From the NCBI GenBank assembly GCA_034509735.1, contig JACGWO010000002.1:41099855-41163854 (forward strand): 64,000 nt of DNA, in the 5' to 3' direction. This DNA is from Sesamum alatum. Its lineage: Eukaryota > Streptophyta > Magnoliopsida > Lamiales > Pedaliaceae. Of this stretch, positions 10,313-22,045 are shown one piece after another (within the stretch, counting starts at the first letter, position 1; the number at the start of each line of letters is the position of its first letter). The position numbers and the translations under genes were made by a program. The notes beneath the pieces were generated by a model that was given only the letters and a program-made list of their open reading frames with translations, searched no databases and was not told the origin of the DNA.

Positions 10313-13300
10313 TTATTGAACATTAGCTGAAATAAGCTTAAACCACTGAGTCCGGGGAGTTTGCTGGCAATCCATGGAATCATCACCACCATCTTCTCCC
10401 AAACACACACACTTGTTGGTTACAACTCTTGATGATGAGTGGCTAGGATCCCATTCCAAGCATAAATTCTCCCCCTTCCCATCTTCGTTTGCCACCTCAA
10501 ACTGGGAACCGGAACCCGATTCCCACTTGCTCCGCCTGCTCCAGCAATCCAGCGAAAGTGTAGCCGGAATCCCATCTCCGGCTGCTGACAGACACAGTTC
10601 CGTTCCCGCCAACCGGATTGGATTCCCATTCCCGTTGTGATTCCACCTGCTGAAATTACGGCAATCCGTTGCATGGAGCTCCGAATTGTTATCCACCTGA
10701 ATGCACCGCCCGGTTGATGGATGGTACAGTATGTGGTATGTTGGACCCGTTGAGTTTGGATCTATGTGAGAAAATAGACATGAGGTTACATCTAACATCA
10801 ACTATATCGAACTAAACTAAAACCTCCTGTCTTAATTAGGCCTTTTAGGCTTTTACTTACGTAGAGTTTCTACCTAAGGAAAATAGTTTTGTCTAACTTT
10901 TGCAGTATTTTTCTGAAAAGAACGATCATATAGGGTCTACCTCCAAAGTATCAATGATTTTTTGATAAACTTTGTATTCATTTTATTAATTTAAGGGTTT
11001 TTACGATTCAATTCTGATATATTTGAAATTTTAATTAATATATATGGACTTATTGTGATTGTTCAATTACCTTGGTATCTGCAGTCCATGTGGAATAGTA
11101 TAATTGGGAGAGACCTATAAATGATCGTTTTCCATGCAACAAGTACAACTTTTGCTATCTTAATGTCTTACGATCTTTATATACTTATCTTTTACGATCT
11201 ATAGTACTTAAGTATCGGAGGACTATAACCTAGGTCTTCCTTGTGTGGCTCTGACGGTGGTTTATTTTGTGTGTACCTTACTCCTAGTGATAGCAATCTC
11301 CTATATTCGAAAAATTGTATTTTTAGTCCTATAAGTTAGGGTCTTTTTCAATGTAGTCTCATCTGTTTTGATTTTATCACGCCTACAAGTTAAAATTTTT
11401 CCTAATTTTAGTTCTCATTGCATTTTCCGTCCAATGCATGTGAGGACTAAAATTGAAAAACTTTTCAATTTGTAGGATGTGATATGATAAAACCGTAACA
11501 AATGAGATTAAATTAAAAAAAATAAAACCCTAACATATGAAACCAAAAATGCGATGTCCCCCATATTCACTCTAAAACACCTTAATCATCAATCATTAAC
11601 TATACAACAATTAGGATTAAAGGCATTTTTGGTTTTGTAACTATATCCTATTCTCATTTTAGTCATTTATCTTTCTAGGATTTCAAAAAGATCCTGTAGC
11701 TTTTTAATTGTCACGATTTTGATTTTCTTTCTGTCGGGATTTCTTCAAAGTTGCCGGAAATGTCTGAAATTTGGGCCACCACGTCAGACATTTTCGACAA
11801 TTTTAGAGAAATTCCGACTAAAATCGTAATAATTAAAAAATTATAAAACCTTTTTGAAATCTTAAAAAGATAAAAAATTAAAATGAAAATAAAGTATAGT
11901 TACATGACCAAAATTATGTTTTTATGTGTTCTAAGTTCTTACATCTACTCTGAGGATATTCAGAAAACTAAACTAAGAAAAACATAGGAAAATGACCTCG
12001 GATTTGCTGTTGAACAAGGTGAAGTCTCTGAAGAAACTCCGGATTCCTAACGGAGCTCCACCCGAAATCCAGCATCCCATACGTCTCATCAGGCCCGTGA
12101 ACCCCATGCTTAACATAATAGCTCCCCTGCAGAGCCCAAACACTCCAATCCAAATCCATCTCCGCCAAATATCCCAAAAAGCATCCCAAGAACAAATTCT
12201 CGGCCCGAATCACTCCCACCTGCTTAACTCCAAATTCACTTACAAACAAAGGAGCTGCATTCTGTCCCTCCGACAAGAATCCTGCTTGTCTGTGAATTGC
12301 CTGCGTAACCCTGTCGCAGGTTTCAGTAAACGGTCTGTTCAGCCACAGCTTTGTCTGCCCGGCAGTGAATGCATATCGATGAATCTCGTAGACTAATTTG
12401 TTCTTGAAGTTTAACTGTAAAGGATTTTCCTTTAGGTAGGTGAAACTAAGATCATAGTGCAATCCTGGAATGATCACTAGAAGCCTTGGATTTGCTTTCT
12501 GTATTGTTCTTGCCCCTCTCTCCATGTATCGATGCCACACGCTGGCGTTCTGGAGCGGCCCGCGAAGCTCGTTTCGCATGCTTATACCTACAACCTGCAT
12601 TATGAGATCATTCTGATTGTTCAAATGCTTGTTTCATGAGATGGCTAAGGAATATTTTGGGGGAAATAGCATTTTTCATCATATAATTTAGGGTCTTTAT
12701 ACTTTCGCACTCATCGGTTACAATACTCTTATTTTTGGTCCGATGATAACTTTATTTAATGAAAAATACCACGTAGCTATTAACAGACTGAGCATTAAAT
12801 GGCCACGTGCTAAGCACGCGACTTTTTCATTAAATCTCTAACGAAAAGGTGTCGTGAGATAAAAAAATGCTATTTTTTATGGGACTAAAACTAATAATTC
12901 TATAACTATTAATGGGAGTCATGGGAAATTATAACTCAAATCAGGTTTATCAAATTTGAATCAATACACTTAAAAGTGTGATTGGTGTATAATTCTAAAG
13001 AAAGTCACGCTTACTATATATATAATTAATTTGATTCGATTAAATCTGATTTAAATAAAAAAGAAAATTATATTTAACGTTCGATCACTTATATCTGAAT
13101 TATATACCAATCACATCTCCAAATCTATGAGGACGTGATCACCTACCATTGATGTATCTTTGTAAAGCTTGGCAACAGTGGACAAACCTCGCAACCACTC
13201 CTTGGGATCAAAGTACTTATCTCCAAAGAAGCCATTTCCATCATGATCACCGCAACACCACATGGGCTGGCTGACATGGTTATCAAGAACCACCATCACA

Positions 13301-13710
13301 CCCTCTCGTACAAGCGCTTCAACCACAGCCCTTTGAGCATCAACAACAGTAAGGTTCAGGAATCCCGGGTTGTTCGCCGCTATCCCTTCCACGGCGTCTT
13401 CGAGCCCAACTCCGGTAAGAGACTGGGCCACCGTGAGGTTGGCGAATCGGGTGAACATGTAGGTGGCCCAAGTGAGCCTCACGCAGTTGAACCCTATTTC
13501 TGCTACGTGCCTGGCGATGCGGGCGGCGGGCTGCTTGTTGAGCCCTTCGGCTAACATGGGCTCGAGGTGGGCTGCCCAGTTGGCGCAGGTGAGCTTCACC
13601 CGGGCTCCGGTGGGCTCGTCGATGATCCATCTTGAGCTTGTCGAGAGGGGAAGAGAGCAGCAGAGAGTTGGTAGGGACAGAATCAGCAGTTGTACGAGGA
13701 TCTTGTACAT
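10313..13710 (-). CDS. Secreted GH5 glycoside hydrolase with C-terminal ricin-B-like lectin domain (copy 2; intact)
   Basis: Exons are 13710-13147, 12594-11997 and 10761-10313; phases close to give 536 residues. I chose the ATG at 13710 because MYKILVQLLILSLPTLCCS is a good signal peptide; the longer upstream frame is not needed. Exon 1 carries the N-terminal barrel (ANWAAHLEPM, CVRLTWATYMFTR, VVLDNHVSQPMWCCG). Exon 2 carries the catalytic acid/base in GISMRNELRG and the nucleophile in FVSEFGV. Exon 3 is the lectin-like domain (YHILYHPSTGRCIQV ... QWFKLISANVQ). Intron positions and phases match copy 1, so the two genes are a tandem duplication on the same strand. The introns (about 0.55 and 1.24 kb) have grown by foldback insertions. 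An extracellular beta-glucoside substrate is inferred from the family; specificity is unknown. Confidence 0.88.
11290..11545. repeat. Degraded foldback element in intron 2 of GH5 copy 2
   Basis: Left arm tattttttagtcctataagt/gggtctttttcaatgtagtc; right arm contains gtaggatgtgatatga and tgagattaaatt followed by accctaacatatgaaaccaa. The arms are imperfect inverted repeats. The element lies inside the intron. Confidence 0.45.
11615..11925. repeat. Foldback element in intron 2 of GH5 copy 2
   Basis: Left arm ggcatttttggttttgtaac ... ttaattgtcacgattttgat; right arm aaaatcgtaataattaaaaa ... gttacatgaccaaaattatg. The centre has ttgccggaaatgtctgaaat. It resembles the family at 60730-61150. Confidence 0.55.
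12655..12905. repeat. Foldback-like insertion in intron 1 of GH5 copy 2
   Basis: Begins gaaatagcatttttcatcat and ends aaaaaatgctattttttatg, so the ends are inverted. The centre contains ggccacgtgctaagcacg, itself a short palindrome-like run. Confidence 0.5.
12927..13072. repeat. Dispersed foldback MITE, family C (copy 3, reversed)
   Basis: Contains gtgtgattggtgtataattc, the complement of the conserved gaac(t)gtacaccaatcaca core, and the arm gattcgattaaatctgattt shared with the copy at 56476-56651. It lies in intron 1 of GH5 copy 2. Confidence 0.55.
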
Positions 13711-13753
13711 GGTTTTCTTGTTTTTGTGAAGAAGAGATGATATGTTTCGGCAG

Positions 13754-13762
13754 GATATAAAG
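13754..13762 (-). promoter_or_regulatory. TATA box of GH5 copy 2
   Basis: Minus-strand TTTATATCC, about 44 bp upstream of the start codon at 13710. The spacing again predicts a very short leader, as for copy 1. Confidence 0.4.
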
Positions 13763-13833
13763 AGGGGTGGGGGTACGATGTGGTTTGGTTCGTCCAACGA
13801 CATTTGATCAGAACTGTATCGGCATCCCACCAA

Positions 13834-14980
13834 AGTTAGAACTTTATTAAAATTGCTTCATAATCTGTCACAACATAAGTTGAGATGGGGGGTTAGGTGG
13901 GTCGAGGACGGATTGAATTTTCTGTTGCAAATTTATTTTGTTTTTACTCCGTTTAATATATATATATATATATGTATCACGTATCTATTTTTTTAAAAAA
14001 AATAAAATAAAATATACATAGCATATGTATATTAAAAGGAATAGATATGAAATTGTCCGATCTGGAGTTAAGGACGGTTATGGTATTTTAAATTTTTTGT
14101 TATAGTTCTTACATCCTCGTAATTTAGATTATATGACTAAGGAATCTAAAATTGTAGATTGCTTTACTTTACATTTGAAATTTAGCGAACACAATAATCA
14201 TATGTTTAAGGTAGGATTAATTAAGTAAACTTATATATGAAATAAACTTGATGGATACTACTCTATTTTAATAATTATAATTTACAATATTTAACACCTA
14301 AAATTTTATTAATATTCATTTATATAATCGAATATGTTAAAAATAGAAAACAAAGTCCTAAGAATTTATAAAACTAATTATTATTATTCAACAATTATCC
14401 ATAAGTTGTGTCATATTTATAAAACAAAGAATATAATAATAGATGTGAAATAATTTTTACATAATAACCTAAGGACAATACATGCAAAAATAATGTCAAA
14501 TAAGCTGTATTTCTGCCGGGTGATTCGTCATATTCATACATGAACAAATATGTACATTATTCATTTCCATATCTTTGAGCTGATTTTTATCTTTGAACAA
14601 AAATTTATAATATACCCATACATATTAGATTTGAATATTTTCCAATCGATAATTAAAAGGTTCTAGCAATTTTGAATGGTATATTAACTAATGATTATGT
14701 GTGAGTCGTACATTTATAAATTGAAGCCTCATTTATTCAAGCTCAATTTGAAGTGTGGTTATTATTTCAATTTTATACGATTTTTTAATAGTTTGGTGGT
14801 CGTTGATGTTTGTAATTTAATCGTTATTGACAAATTATTTGAACTATCAATTGAGATGTTGACGTAATAATTTTCAATAGCTTCTATCACCCAAAAAAAA
14901 GTATATGAATTGAATGGAATAATATCCACTCGTTTATATTAATAACAAATCCGCCAGATTCATTTCTTCCTCATCAATAT
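13834..14980. other. AT-rich spacer upstream of GH5 copy 2
   Basis: Contains an (AT)n tract near 13958-13972 and otherwise low-complexity AT-rich DNA. I recognise no gene or clear element. Confidence 0.45.
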
Positions 14981-14984
14981 TAAT

Positions 14985-15192
14985 AACGAATAATTATATT
15001 TACATCTTTTAATCTATGGTCTATTTATATAAATTATTCATGTATTTCGATAATTACAATCCCCCAAAAAAAAGTCAACATCATTACACAAAATACCTTT
15101 TAATTATCATAAGTGATTTTTATAATTATGCAAAAATAACAATAGTTTGACACAAATTATAAATTAGGAGGTGTAAATGTAATTATCCATAT
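14985..15192. repeat. Foldback MITE, family B (copy 1)
   Basis: Begins aataattatatttacatctt and ends aggtgtaaatgtaattatcc, so the termini are inverted. The inside carries aagtcaacatcattacacaa and gcaaaaataacaatagtttg. Highly similar to the copy at 15715-15925; more distant copies are at 32340-32595 and 38992-39250. Confidence 0.65.
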
Positions 15193-15376
15193 GTTCACTA
15201 TCTTCACTTGAGATCTTGTGCTTGTCTTGAAATTAGACCAGTAACCGCAAGCAATTTGGAAGAGAATGGCTGAAGATATTTTTAGGGGGGATGACCTGAT
15301 GTTCGCTTTGCAGGTGGAATGAGCAGACAAATCACATGAGAATCACGTGTAATTTCCTTCCAACGTTAACAATCAT

Positions 15377-15713
15377 TTAATGAGGTCTCCATCCTTCCAT
15401 TAAAACTTGACGGAAAATGAGGTTGGGACTAAGTTGGCAACTTTTCATCTAAAAATTGAACCAAATTGGAATTCCCGTAAATTGTGGAATTGAATTGGAA
15501 AAATCCCTTCTTTATGGGACGAAAAATGTAATTTAGCTCGATTGTACTTAACGAGTCTCCATTCTTCCGTTAAAACTTGACGGAAAATAAGATCTGAAAC
15601 TAAGTTGGTAACTTTTTATTAAAAAATGAGACCAAATCAAAAATCCCATAAAGCGTGGAGCTGAATTAGAAAAGTCTCTTCTTTGTGGGATGAAAAAGAT
15701 AATTTAGCCTAAC
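15377..15713. repeat. Tandem duplication of a unit of about 170 bp
   Basis: Two head-to-tail units (15377-15547 and 15548-15713). Both contain tctccat(c/t)cttcc(a/g)ttaaaa, cttgacggaaaat, actaagttgg and a tttt(a/g)tgggatgaaaaa-type end. The pair lies between two family B foldbacks. Confidence 0.65.
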
Positions 15714-15714
15714 A

Positions 15715-15925
15715 AATAATTACATTTACATCAAGTCTATACTTTATTTACACAAATTATCCATATCTTTTGAATAATTACACACCTCCAAAAGGTCAAC
15801 ATCATCACACAAAATACTTTACTTTTTTTATTTCATAAATGATTTTTATAATTATACAAAAATAACAATAGTTTGTATAAACAAACTATAAATCAAGAGG
15901 GGTAAATGTAATTATCCCTATTAAT
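15715..15925. repeat. Foldback MITE, family B (copy 2)
   Basis: Begins aataattacatttacatcaa and ends gaggggtaaatgtaattatc; the inside carries aaaggtcaacatcatcacac and acaaaaataacaatagtttg. Same structure and length as 14985-15192. Confidence 0.7.
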
Positions 15926-16275
15926 AAATCATGGACGTCGATTAAGCTGAGAAATGGTGTTCTAGTCCTTTACTTCTCTACAACACAAACGTCAAATAAT
16001 TGATTAATTATTTTTAAACCAATTACTGTATGATTGGCTGTTCAAATAATAAGCCGCCAGTCCCCAGTGCTACTAAATATTTTTCAGCACAATTTGCTGA
16101 TGAGAAGGGTTTCTTGTTACAGAGCTGCTCTCCATAGAGTCCCCATAAACTAAAACAACTATTGCAAATTGAGAAAATGGAATGATTTTTCAGCCGCAGG
16201 GGTTTACACCAGATAACGGAATTTGTTACAATCAAAATGTTTTCCAGCGATGGTATGAGTTTGGAAATAGACAAC

Positions 16276-19200
16276 TCACTTGGATTTCCTTTGGTCGGAA
16301 ACCCTGGCACCCATGATCTTGCAGACAGCTTCATCCTTTGATCTTAGTAGCTTGAGAGCTGGGTGAACTTTGAGGTCGCCTGCTACGATCTTCTGGCCGA
16401 CGTCCAGTTCGCTTAAATCCACATCAATGTAGGGAGGGATGATATCCGCAGGGCAGAGGAACTTGACGGTTCTTTTGATGATGTTCAATGCTGACCCTGC
16501 AGAATCAGGGAGGAAAATTGCAGTACGTGCAAGTAGAAGAACGGAAGAATAATGTAGATGTTTGCTTGTTAACAGAATGTTATAAGTAATTGATTCCTGG
16601 AAATTTTAATGAATAAATCGATAAGAAGCAGAGGTGGGAAAAGAATGCAGATCTAATCATCAGTTCGAAAAAACATGTTTGAGGAACAAGAAGTAGCCAT
16701 AGATACACAAGTAAACATTGGAAAAAATAGGAGATCCCGTTGCTTAAGCAACCAATCAGCAGCCCATGCCCCGTGATGGAAAACAGAAATAAAGAGACAG
16801 ATAATTGGAATTTTCTTGCATATTTTCTTGGATCTACTTGAAATATATTAATATGTTACGATTTCTTATGTTTTCTAATTCAATTTGAGGTTTGACTTTC
16901 CGGATTAAAATGTAACTGAAATCCTTAAGAATCTTCAGCACTTCAATCAACATACTTTGGAGGTTATAGGGGTCTTTCCGGTCCAAAATACTTCTTCCAA
17001 GCCAGATTCTGGCAATACCATTACTCAAGCTCGCACTTCATACATGGTTAGGCTTTTGAAGTTGTTCATACGATAGAGTGAAACAGATGTGGAGATTTAA
17101 ATTCAAAGTCTTATGCATATACTAAAACCTGTATGCAAATTCCAAATCTATCACACATATTAACCAGTTTATGGCCGACATGATTTCTACCTTAGTAATA
17201 AATAACCGTTAAATAAGTTCGTCTGGATCCTAATCCCAATTAAATATCCAGTCATTGTGAAAAATGTCTTCAAAACCTGTACTGCATCAGATACTTATCA
17301 AGTAAAAATGTTCATGCAAAAAAGATTAAAGCCTGTCGACTGATTTATACCAAGAAAGACCAGGCCAAGCACACCAGACAGACAAGAGTTGGTAGGCCTA
17401 CCAAGAACCAGTTCAGTATCAATCATAAATTTGCAAATTATCTGGCTTAGTTGGATTGATCTATCTAACCCAGTTCTGCTTTTCAACACAGCAATTTGAA
17501 GATGTGTTTCAGTAAACTCTCCCATTTCATTTGCTCCAACAATATATGGACGTTGCTGGTCAAAATTGAAAACTAGGGTGATATCAGCCATCTGAATTTG
17601 TTCTTATGTATACAGTTGGGAAGTCTAGATTTAATTATAGTGAACATAATGTATCATATAAGACGATTTTAATCCTATGCCAGCATATGTGAAAAAAAGC
17701 ATGGACCTGATTAAAGGCACGAAAGTAAAAGATATAATTTTCTTCTTCATACCTTTTTTCAGGCCTGGAGAAACATCATCTCCTCTGTATACAAGAGGAA
17801 CATCAACCTTCAGCCAAGCACTAGATGGAGCTCTTATGAACGTAACATTAAGCACTGCATCTGTGCCTGCATGAAGATGAAGCTGAGACATATCAAGAAA
17901 GATTAGATCAGCACATAATCCGAAAGTGAATGGTTTACAATTACATATCACAATTGAAACAGTTAACCATATCCTAAATATCTACTATCAACCACTCCGC
18001 AAATCAAACTCGGACAATATCTTGATTTCAGCATTGTTTATTGCATTAATTTCACCAGTATTGCTAAAAGTATTTTGGGATTGCAACTAAAGTTTTCACT
18101 TGTGCCCTCTAACATTATTTCTTAATACTCACAAGTGCCCATGAGTGATTGGAGAAGAGGCACCAAATCTTCATAGGCATTTATGAAAAACAAAGTCCAC
18201 AACCCTTTTAACGAGCACACACATGAACGTAAATACAAGTATATGCGTTTATCCAAACCCATGAACATGCACATATATGCACACACAATCTCATAAGCAT
18301 AGTTAAATGCAAATACATAATAACAGGTTTATTTCTACTCCATAGCCAGGTAGATATATCAATCAGGCTAGGGGTGAACGATTCCAGCAACATTTTCAAT
18401 CTTGACAGCTATATCTTCCTGATCAATTTCATCTGTGCAAGTGCATTCTCATTTCTTCCTTTTACTCATTTTAGACTATGCGATACAGTATTCTTTCTGT
18501 TCCAGGTGCATATAAGGAAAGTTAACAATACTAAGACGGACAATTCAGACAAACAGCACTTAGGCAGAATGAGCAGGCCGGAACGCAGAAAGCCCGAACT
18601 TCTCACGAATTTACACCAAATTACCACTTATAAAGACAAACAAAGTTGTGAAAAACAATTCTTTAACGGCATTTAAATCCAATCCAGATGCATTCTAATT
18701 GGGAAGAAAACACATTAAGAAATATTATTTTCTGGTTTCTATCAATGAACGCTGCATACTGAAAGCAACAGCAATACCTTCCGGGGCAAAACTCGGACTT
18801 TCTCAACGATCTCATCGGATCCCAACTCCGGCCGAACCTCGAGCTCGAAAAGCCGGGAGAGGAAGAAAGATTGACCGAGATGATTCACAAGCTTCTTTAT
18901 CTGATTAGTCTGTACAGAAATGAGGCGCTTGTTGCCCCCGTGCTGGCCATCTTCCGCCTCGAAGACGATGCTGGGAACACGGCCAGCTGTCCTCTCCTTG
19001 GCCGCGATGTTCTTGCCGGAGATAGCGCGTGGGATCGCGTGGATAGTTTCATCATATTTGGGGTCGGGTCTGGGGAACCCCTCCAAGTAGTGAAATTGTA
19101 CTGGGGTGTCAATTTCTTGGAGGAGGGCGGCGGTGGAGAAGCGCCGGAGGTGGTGGAGAATGGCGGTGGTGCTCTGAGCTGCTGCTCGTCGGATCAGCAT
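16276..19200 (-). CDS. Organellar (probably mitochondrial) 50S ribosomal protein bL25-like
   Basis: Exons are 19200-18778, 17882-17753 and 16496-16276; phases close to give 257 residues. The N-terminus MLIRRAAAQSTTAILHHLRR is Arg/Ala/Ser-rich without acidic residues, like a mitochondrial presequence. The L25/TL5-CTC beta-barrel follows (VQFHYLEGFPRPDPKYDE, RVPSIVFEAEDGQHGG, LNVTFIRAPSSAWLKVDVPL, RGDDVSPGLKKG), and the C-terminal part has LCPADIIPPYIDVDLSELDV and GDLKVHPALKLLRSKDEAVC. Bacterial bL25 binds 5S rRNA. The exon 2 acceptor at 17882 gives VLPRKLHLHAG, matching relatives; the later AG would break the frame. The upstream region carries site II motifs usual for ribosomal and mitochondrial genes. 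Mitochondrion rather than plastid is inferred. Confidence 0.88.
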
Positions 19201-19309
19201 TGGGGCGGATTCACTTTGTGTGCGCGTGTTTGGACTTTGGGGTTAAGGAGGGTTTTGAGAGATGGAAAAATGGCGTGTGCTTAGAAAAAATGGGAAGTTG
19301 TAATTGAAG

Positions 19310-19349
19310 AGCCCATTTCTTATAGTTTGGGCTTTTACTTTGGGCCCAG
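19310..19349 (-). promoter_or_regulatory. Cluster of TCP-type site II motifs (TGGGCY) upstream of bL25 gene
   Basis: Four TGGGCY motifs occur within 40 bp: agccca at 19310-19315 (reverse), tgggct at 19328-19333, and the palindrome tgggccca at 19341-19348 giving one on each strand. Such clusters, bound by TCP factors, are known to drive plant ribosomal-protein and mitochondrial genes in dividing cells. They lie 110-150 bp upstream of the start codon. Function is inferred. Confidence 0.55.
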
Positions 19350-21375
19350 TAAAGCTCTATTTAATTCAACGATTGCATAGTTAATTATAAAAAATAATAA
19401 TTAATACTTTTGAATTAAACATTTTATAATTAATTATACAAATTAAAAATGGCTTTATTCTTGAGGTTAATAAGATAGTTAAAAATTACTTAACGAGTAT
19501 AATGAAAAATAATTACAAGTGATTATAAACTAGAAATAGTAACTTTTATTGAAATGTGATTTTAGTGAAATTTAGATCCCAAAAATAATTATTGAAAAAA
19601 GTGTCATGTTAAGTTTGTATTCGAAACAAGTTTGACATGTTCAATCGTGACATAAGATCAAAATAGGCATTTAGGGTATGTTTAGTTGGGGGAAAAGTGA
19701 AAGTCTGAGAGTAGTGGAAGTAAAAGAGTATGTATAAAAAAAAAGTTTATTATTTGGTTTGAGGAAGAGATGGAGGGGAAGTAAAACTGATTATATATGA
19801 AACCCCTGTGGAATTCAATTTTGTTTCCGTCCGAAATTGGACGGAAAGTGGAAGTATAAGATCAAAAAGATAAAAATACATATTTTATTCTTATTTACTC
19901 TATTGCCCATATTTGAGGGTCTTGATAGTAATTTTTTTTTTATTTAAACTGAATAGTTTAAAATAAATAAATAATATTCATTTTGATGAATATTTTTATT
20001 AATAAAAAATATTAGTGTTCTTGTTTGATAAATATTATTATTAATAATGTTTTTAAATCTTTGTTATACCAAAATTATGTTAGTACAATATTAACTTGTT
20101 TATTTTCTAAACGAAGAGAAATGGTTAAACAATAAAATTACAAAAATTAGTCTTTTCTTCTGAATTTATATTTCTCGTACCAAACAAGAGGAAATATTTG
20201 AGAGATTTACTCCCTATCCAATCATACCAAACAACTTGAAGAAAAATTATTATTTTTTCCCTCCCCCTCCCCCTCCCCCTCATTTGAACCAAACGAATCT
20301 TTAATCCAATAAGCCCAACGAGCACTTAACTGTAAGATCAAAACTTACACTTGTGATGTTTAATTGGAGACAGGTACAATATTTATAGGTAAGGGTGTAA
20401 ACAAGATGAACTTGAGTCGAGCTTGGCAAGAAATTCAGGCTCTAGCTCGAGCTTATGATTTTGAGTTCAAGCTCGAGCTTATTCAATTTCTTTAATTAAT
20501 AACTAAAATTAAAATTAAAATAATAATTATTTTAAAAAATTTATTAACTATGTTATTAAAATATATAGATATTTTGTTTATTAATGATGTGAGCAAAAAC
20601 TACTCAACCAAAAGGGGAACGGACTTGGGCCGAAATCAAGAATTGGATGCGGGATTGAGGCTAGAAACGAGAACCTGCAAAAAATACGTTAGTACTCCGA
20701 TGTTCGAGTAAGTAATTTGATAAAAAGAAGATGAATTAACAACACAATAAGCGTGCATATGAAAGCGTGTTAGATGTAGCATGAAACAATTGTGTAGGTG
20801 CAAAGATAGAAATTTGCTACCCACTAAGGATGGAGACAGGGTATTTATAGGCAAAAGAGGCTTCTCGGGCTGAGAAATCTAGTACAACTAGGACTCTTAG
20901 AGGCTGCTAGGGTGAGGACTCCTTGCTGTTTGGGAGAGAGGAAATTGGATGAGTCTCCCTTGGTTTTTGCTCGAGTCCGAGGGAAAGAGAGAGTTGATCC
21001 ATCTAGAGCCTTTCTCGGGCTAAGGTTACCTTGTCCCATTGGCGATTGACGTGGGTCCTCTAGATTGTGCTAGCCATACATGTGTCAACCTTGGGGTTTC
21101 AGGTCATGCAGGCGGATTTGGGCCGATCACTGTTGGCCTTGTGTCCTTAAGTCCGCTCCTCTCTTGGGTTGACAGGAGGTACGAACTCTTCTGTCTTAGG
21201 CCTCGCAAGGTGGAGCCCTTATCTCAGCATGTGTTTGGAAGACTACAAACTCTAATAAATAAGATTTATTCGAAGAGCAATTCATATCACAAAATTAAGA
21301 TGACACATCTCAAACTCTATTTCAAATGTGAATATCAATTGAGTCATGGGTGCCTGAAGTCGAACCTTTGTCTAA
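19350..21375. other. Intergenic region with transposon-like remnants
   Basis: About 19675-20310 starts gggtatgtttagttgggg and ends catttgaaccaaacgaatct, with a (CCCCCT)n-type run near 20262-20280; this looks like an inverted-repeat MITE with 'tgtttggt' ends. About 20395-20500 (ggtgtaaacaagatgaactt, gctcgagcttat) resembles the left arm of a hAT-type element without its right arm. From 20590 to 21240 the base composition is more GC-rich and contains ggagacagggtatttatagg, perhaps the promoter part of an old transposon or LTR. No conserved protein is recognised in the reading frames there. Confidence 0.4.
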
Positions 21376-21384
21376 TAATTATAA

Positions 21385-21648
21385 TAAGAGTAAATCACAG
21401 TGATGGCCCCTAAGTTTAGGCTCAATTACATAAATACCCCCTATCTTTCGTGAAATTATAGCTATACCCCTAAGGTTGTAAACGTATTACAACTACACCC
21501 TCTATTTAAAGGAAGCTTATACTAATACCCTTGAAAAATATTACACTAACATCCTCAGGGGGTGTAGGTATAATTTCATAAAAGACTAAAAGTATTTGTA
21601 TAATTAAACTTAATCTCAGTGGATGTCAATATAATTTACCCCTATAAT
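21385..21648. repeat. Foldback MITE
   Basis: Left arm gagtaaatcacagtgatggc ... attacataaatacc ... tcgtgaaattata; right arm tataatttcataaaagacta ... gtatttgtataatt ... ctcagtggatgtcaatataa. The arms are inverted, with runs such as acaccctctattta and the later cctcagggggtgtagg inside. Non-coding. Confidence 0.6.
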
Positions 21649-22045
21649 ATTTCAAAGGGCTCAAAAGTCAACCAAACAAAGCCTAATTTTGGACTAAGTA
21701 GATTATATAGTATGTATTTTAATGTTGTCAATGTATGTGACACGACCACGTAATACATACTTCTGGTACGTTCCATATATACGATGAAGACACCAACATT
21801 AAGTTAACTCTTAACTTAACCACAAAGAAAAAACAAAAAAAGAACAACAATTCATTTTGGAGAAATCTGCACCTTAAAATTCGGACCCTCATAATGTCAA
21901 CGTCCCAGATTGAATCTCCCCATCCACGGCAATTGATAAATTGCACGCCAGAATCTCATTTTCCCATTCGCTCTTTCAAGATTCATTCACGCTCACGCAC
22001 ACATCATCATCATCATCTCTACTCTGTATAAATTTTCCATCTGGG

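Noticed and set aside
13711..13833. N-terminal extension of GH5 copy 2
   Set aside because: The upstream part would put 41 residues before the signal peptide and overlaps the TATA box.
18374..18676. 100-residue plus-strand frame
   Set aside because: Inside intron 1 of the bL25 gene on the other strand, with no family character.
21039..21413. 124-residue plus-strand frame
   Set aside because: It lies in the more GC-rich transposon-like stretch, with no family character and its end runs into a foldback element.
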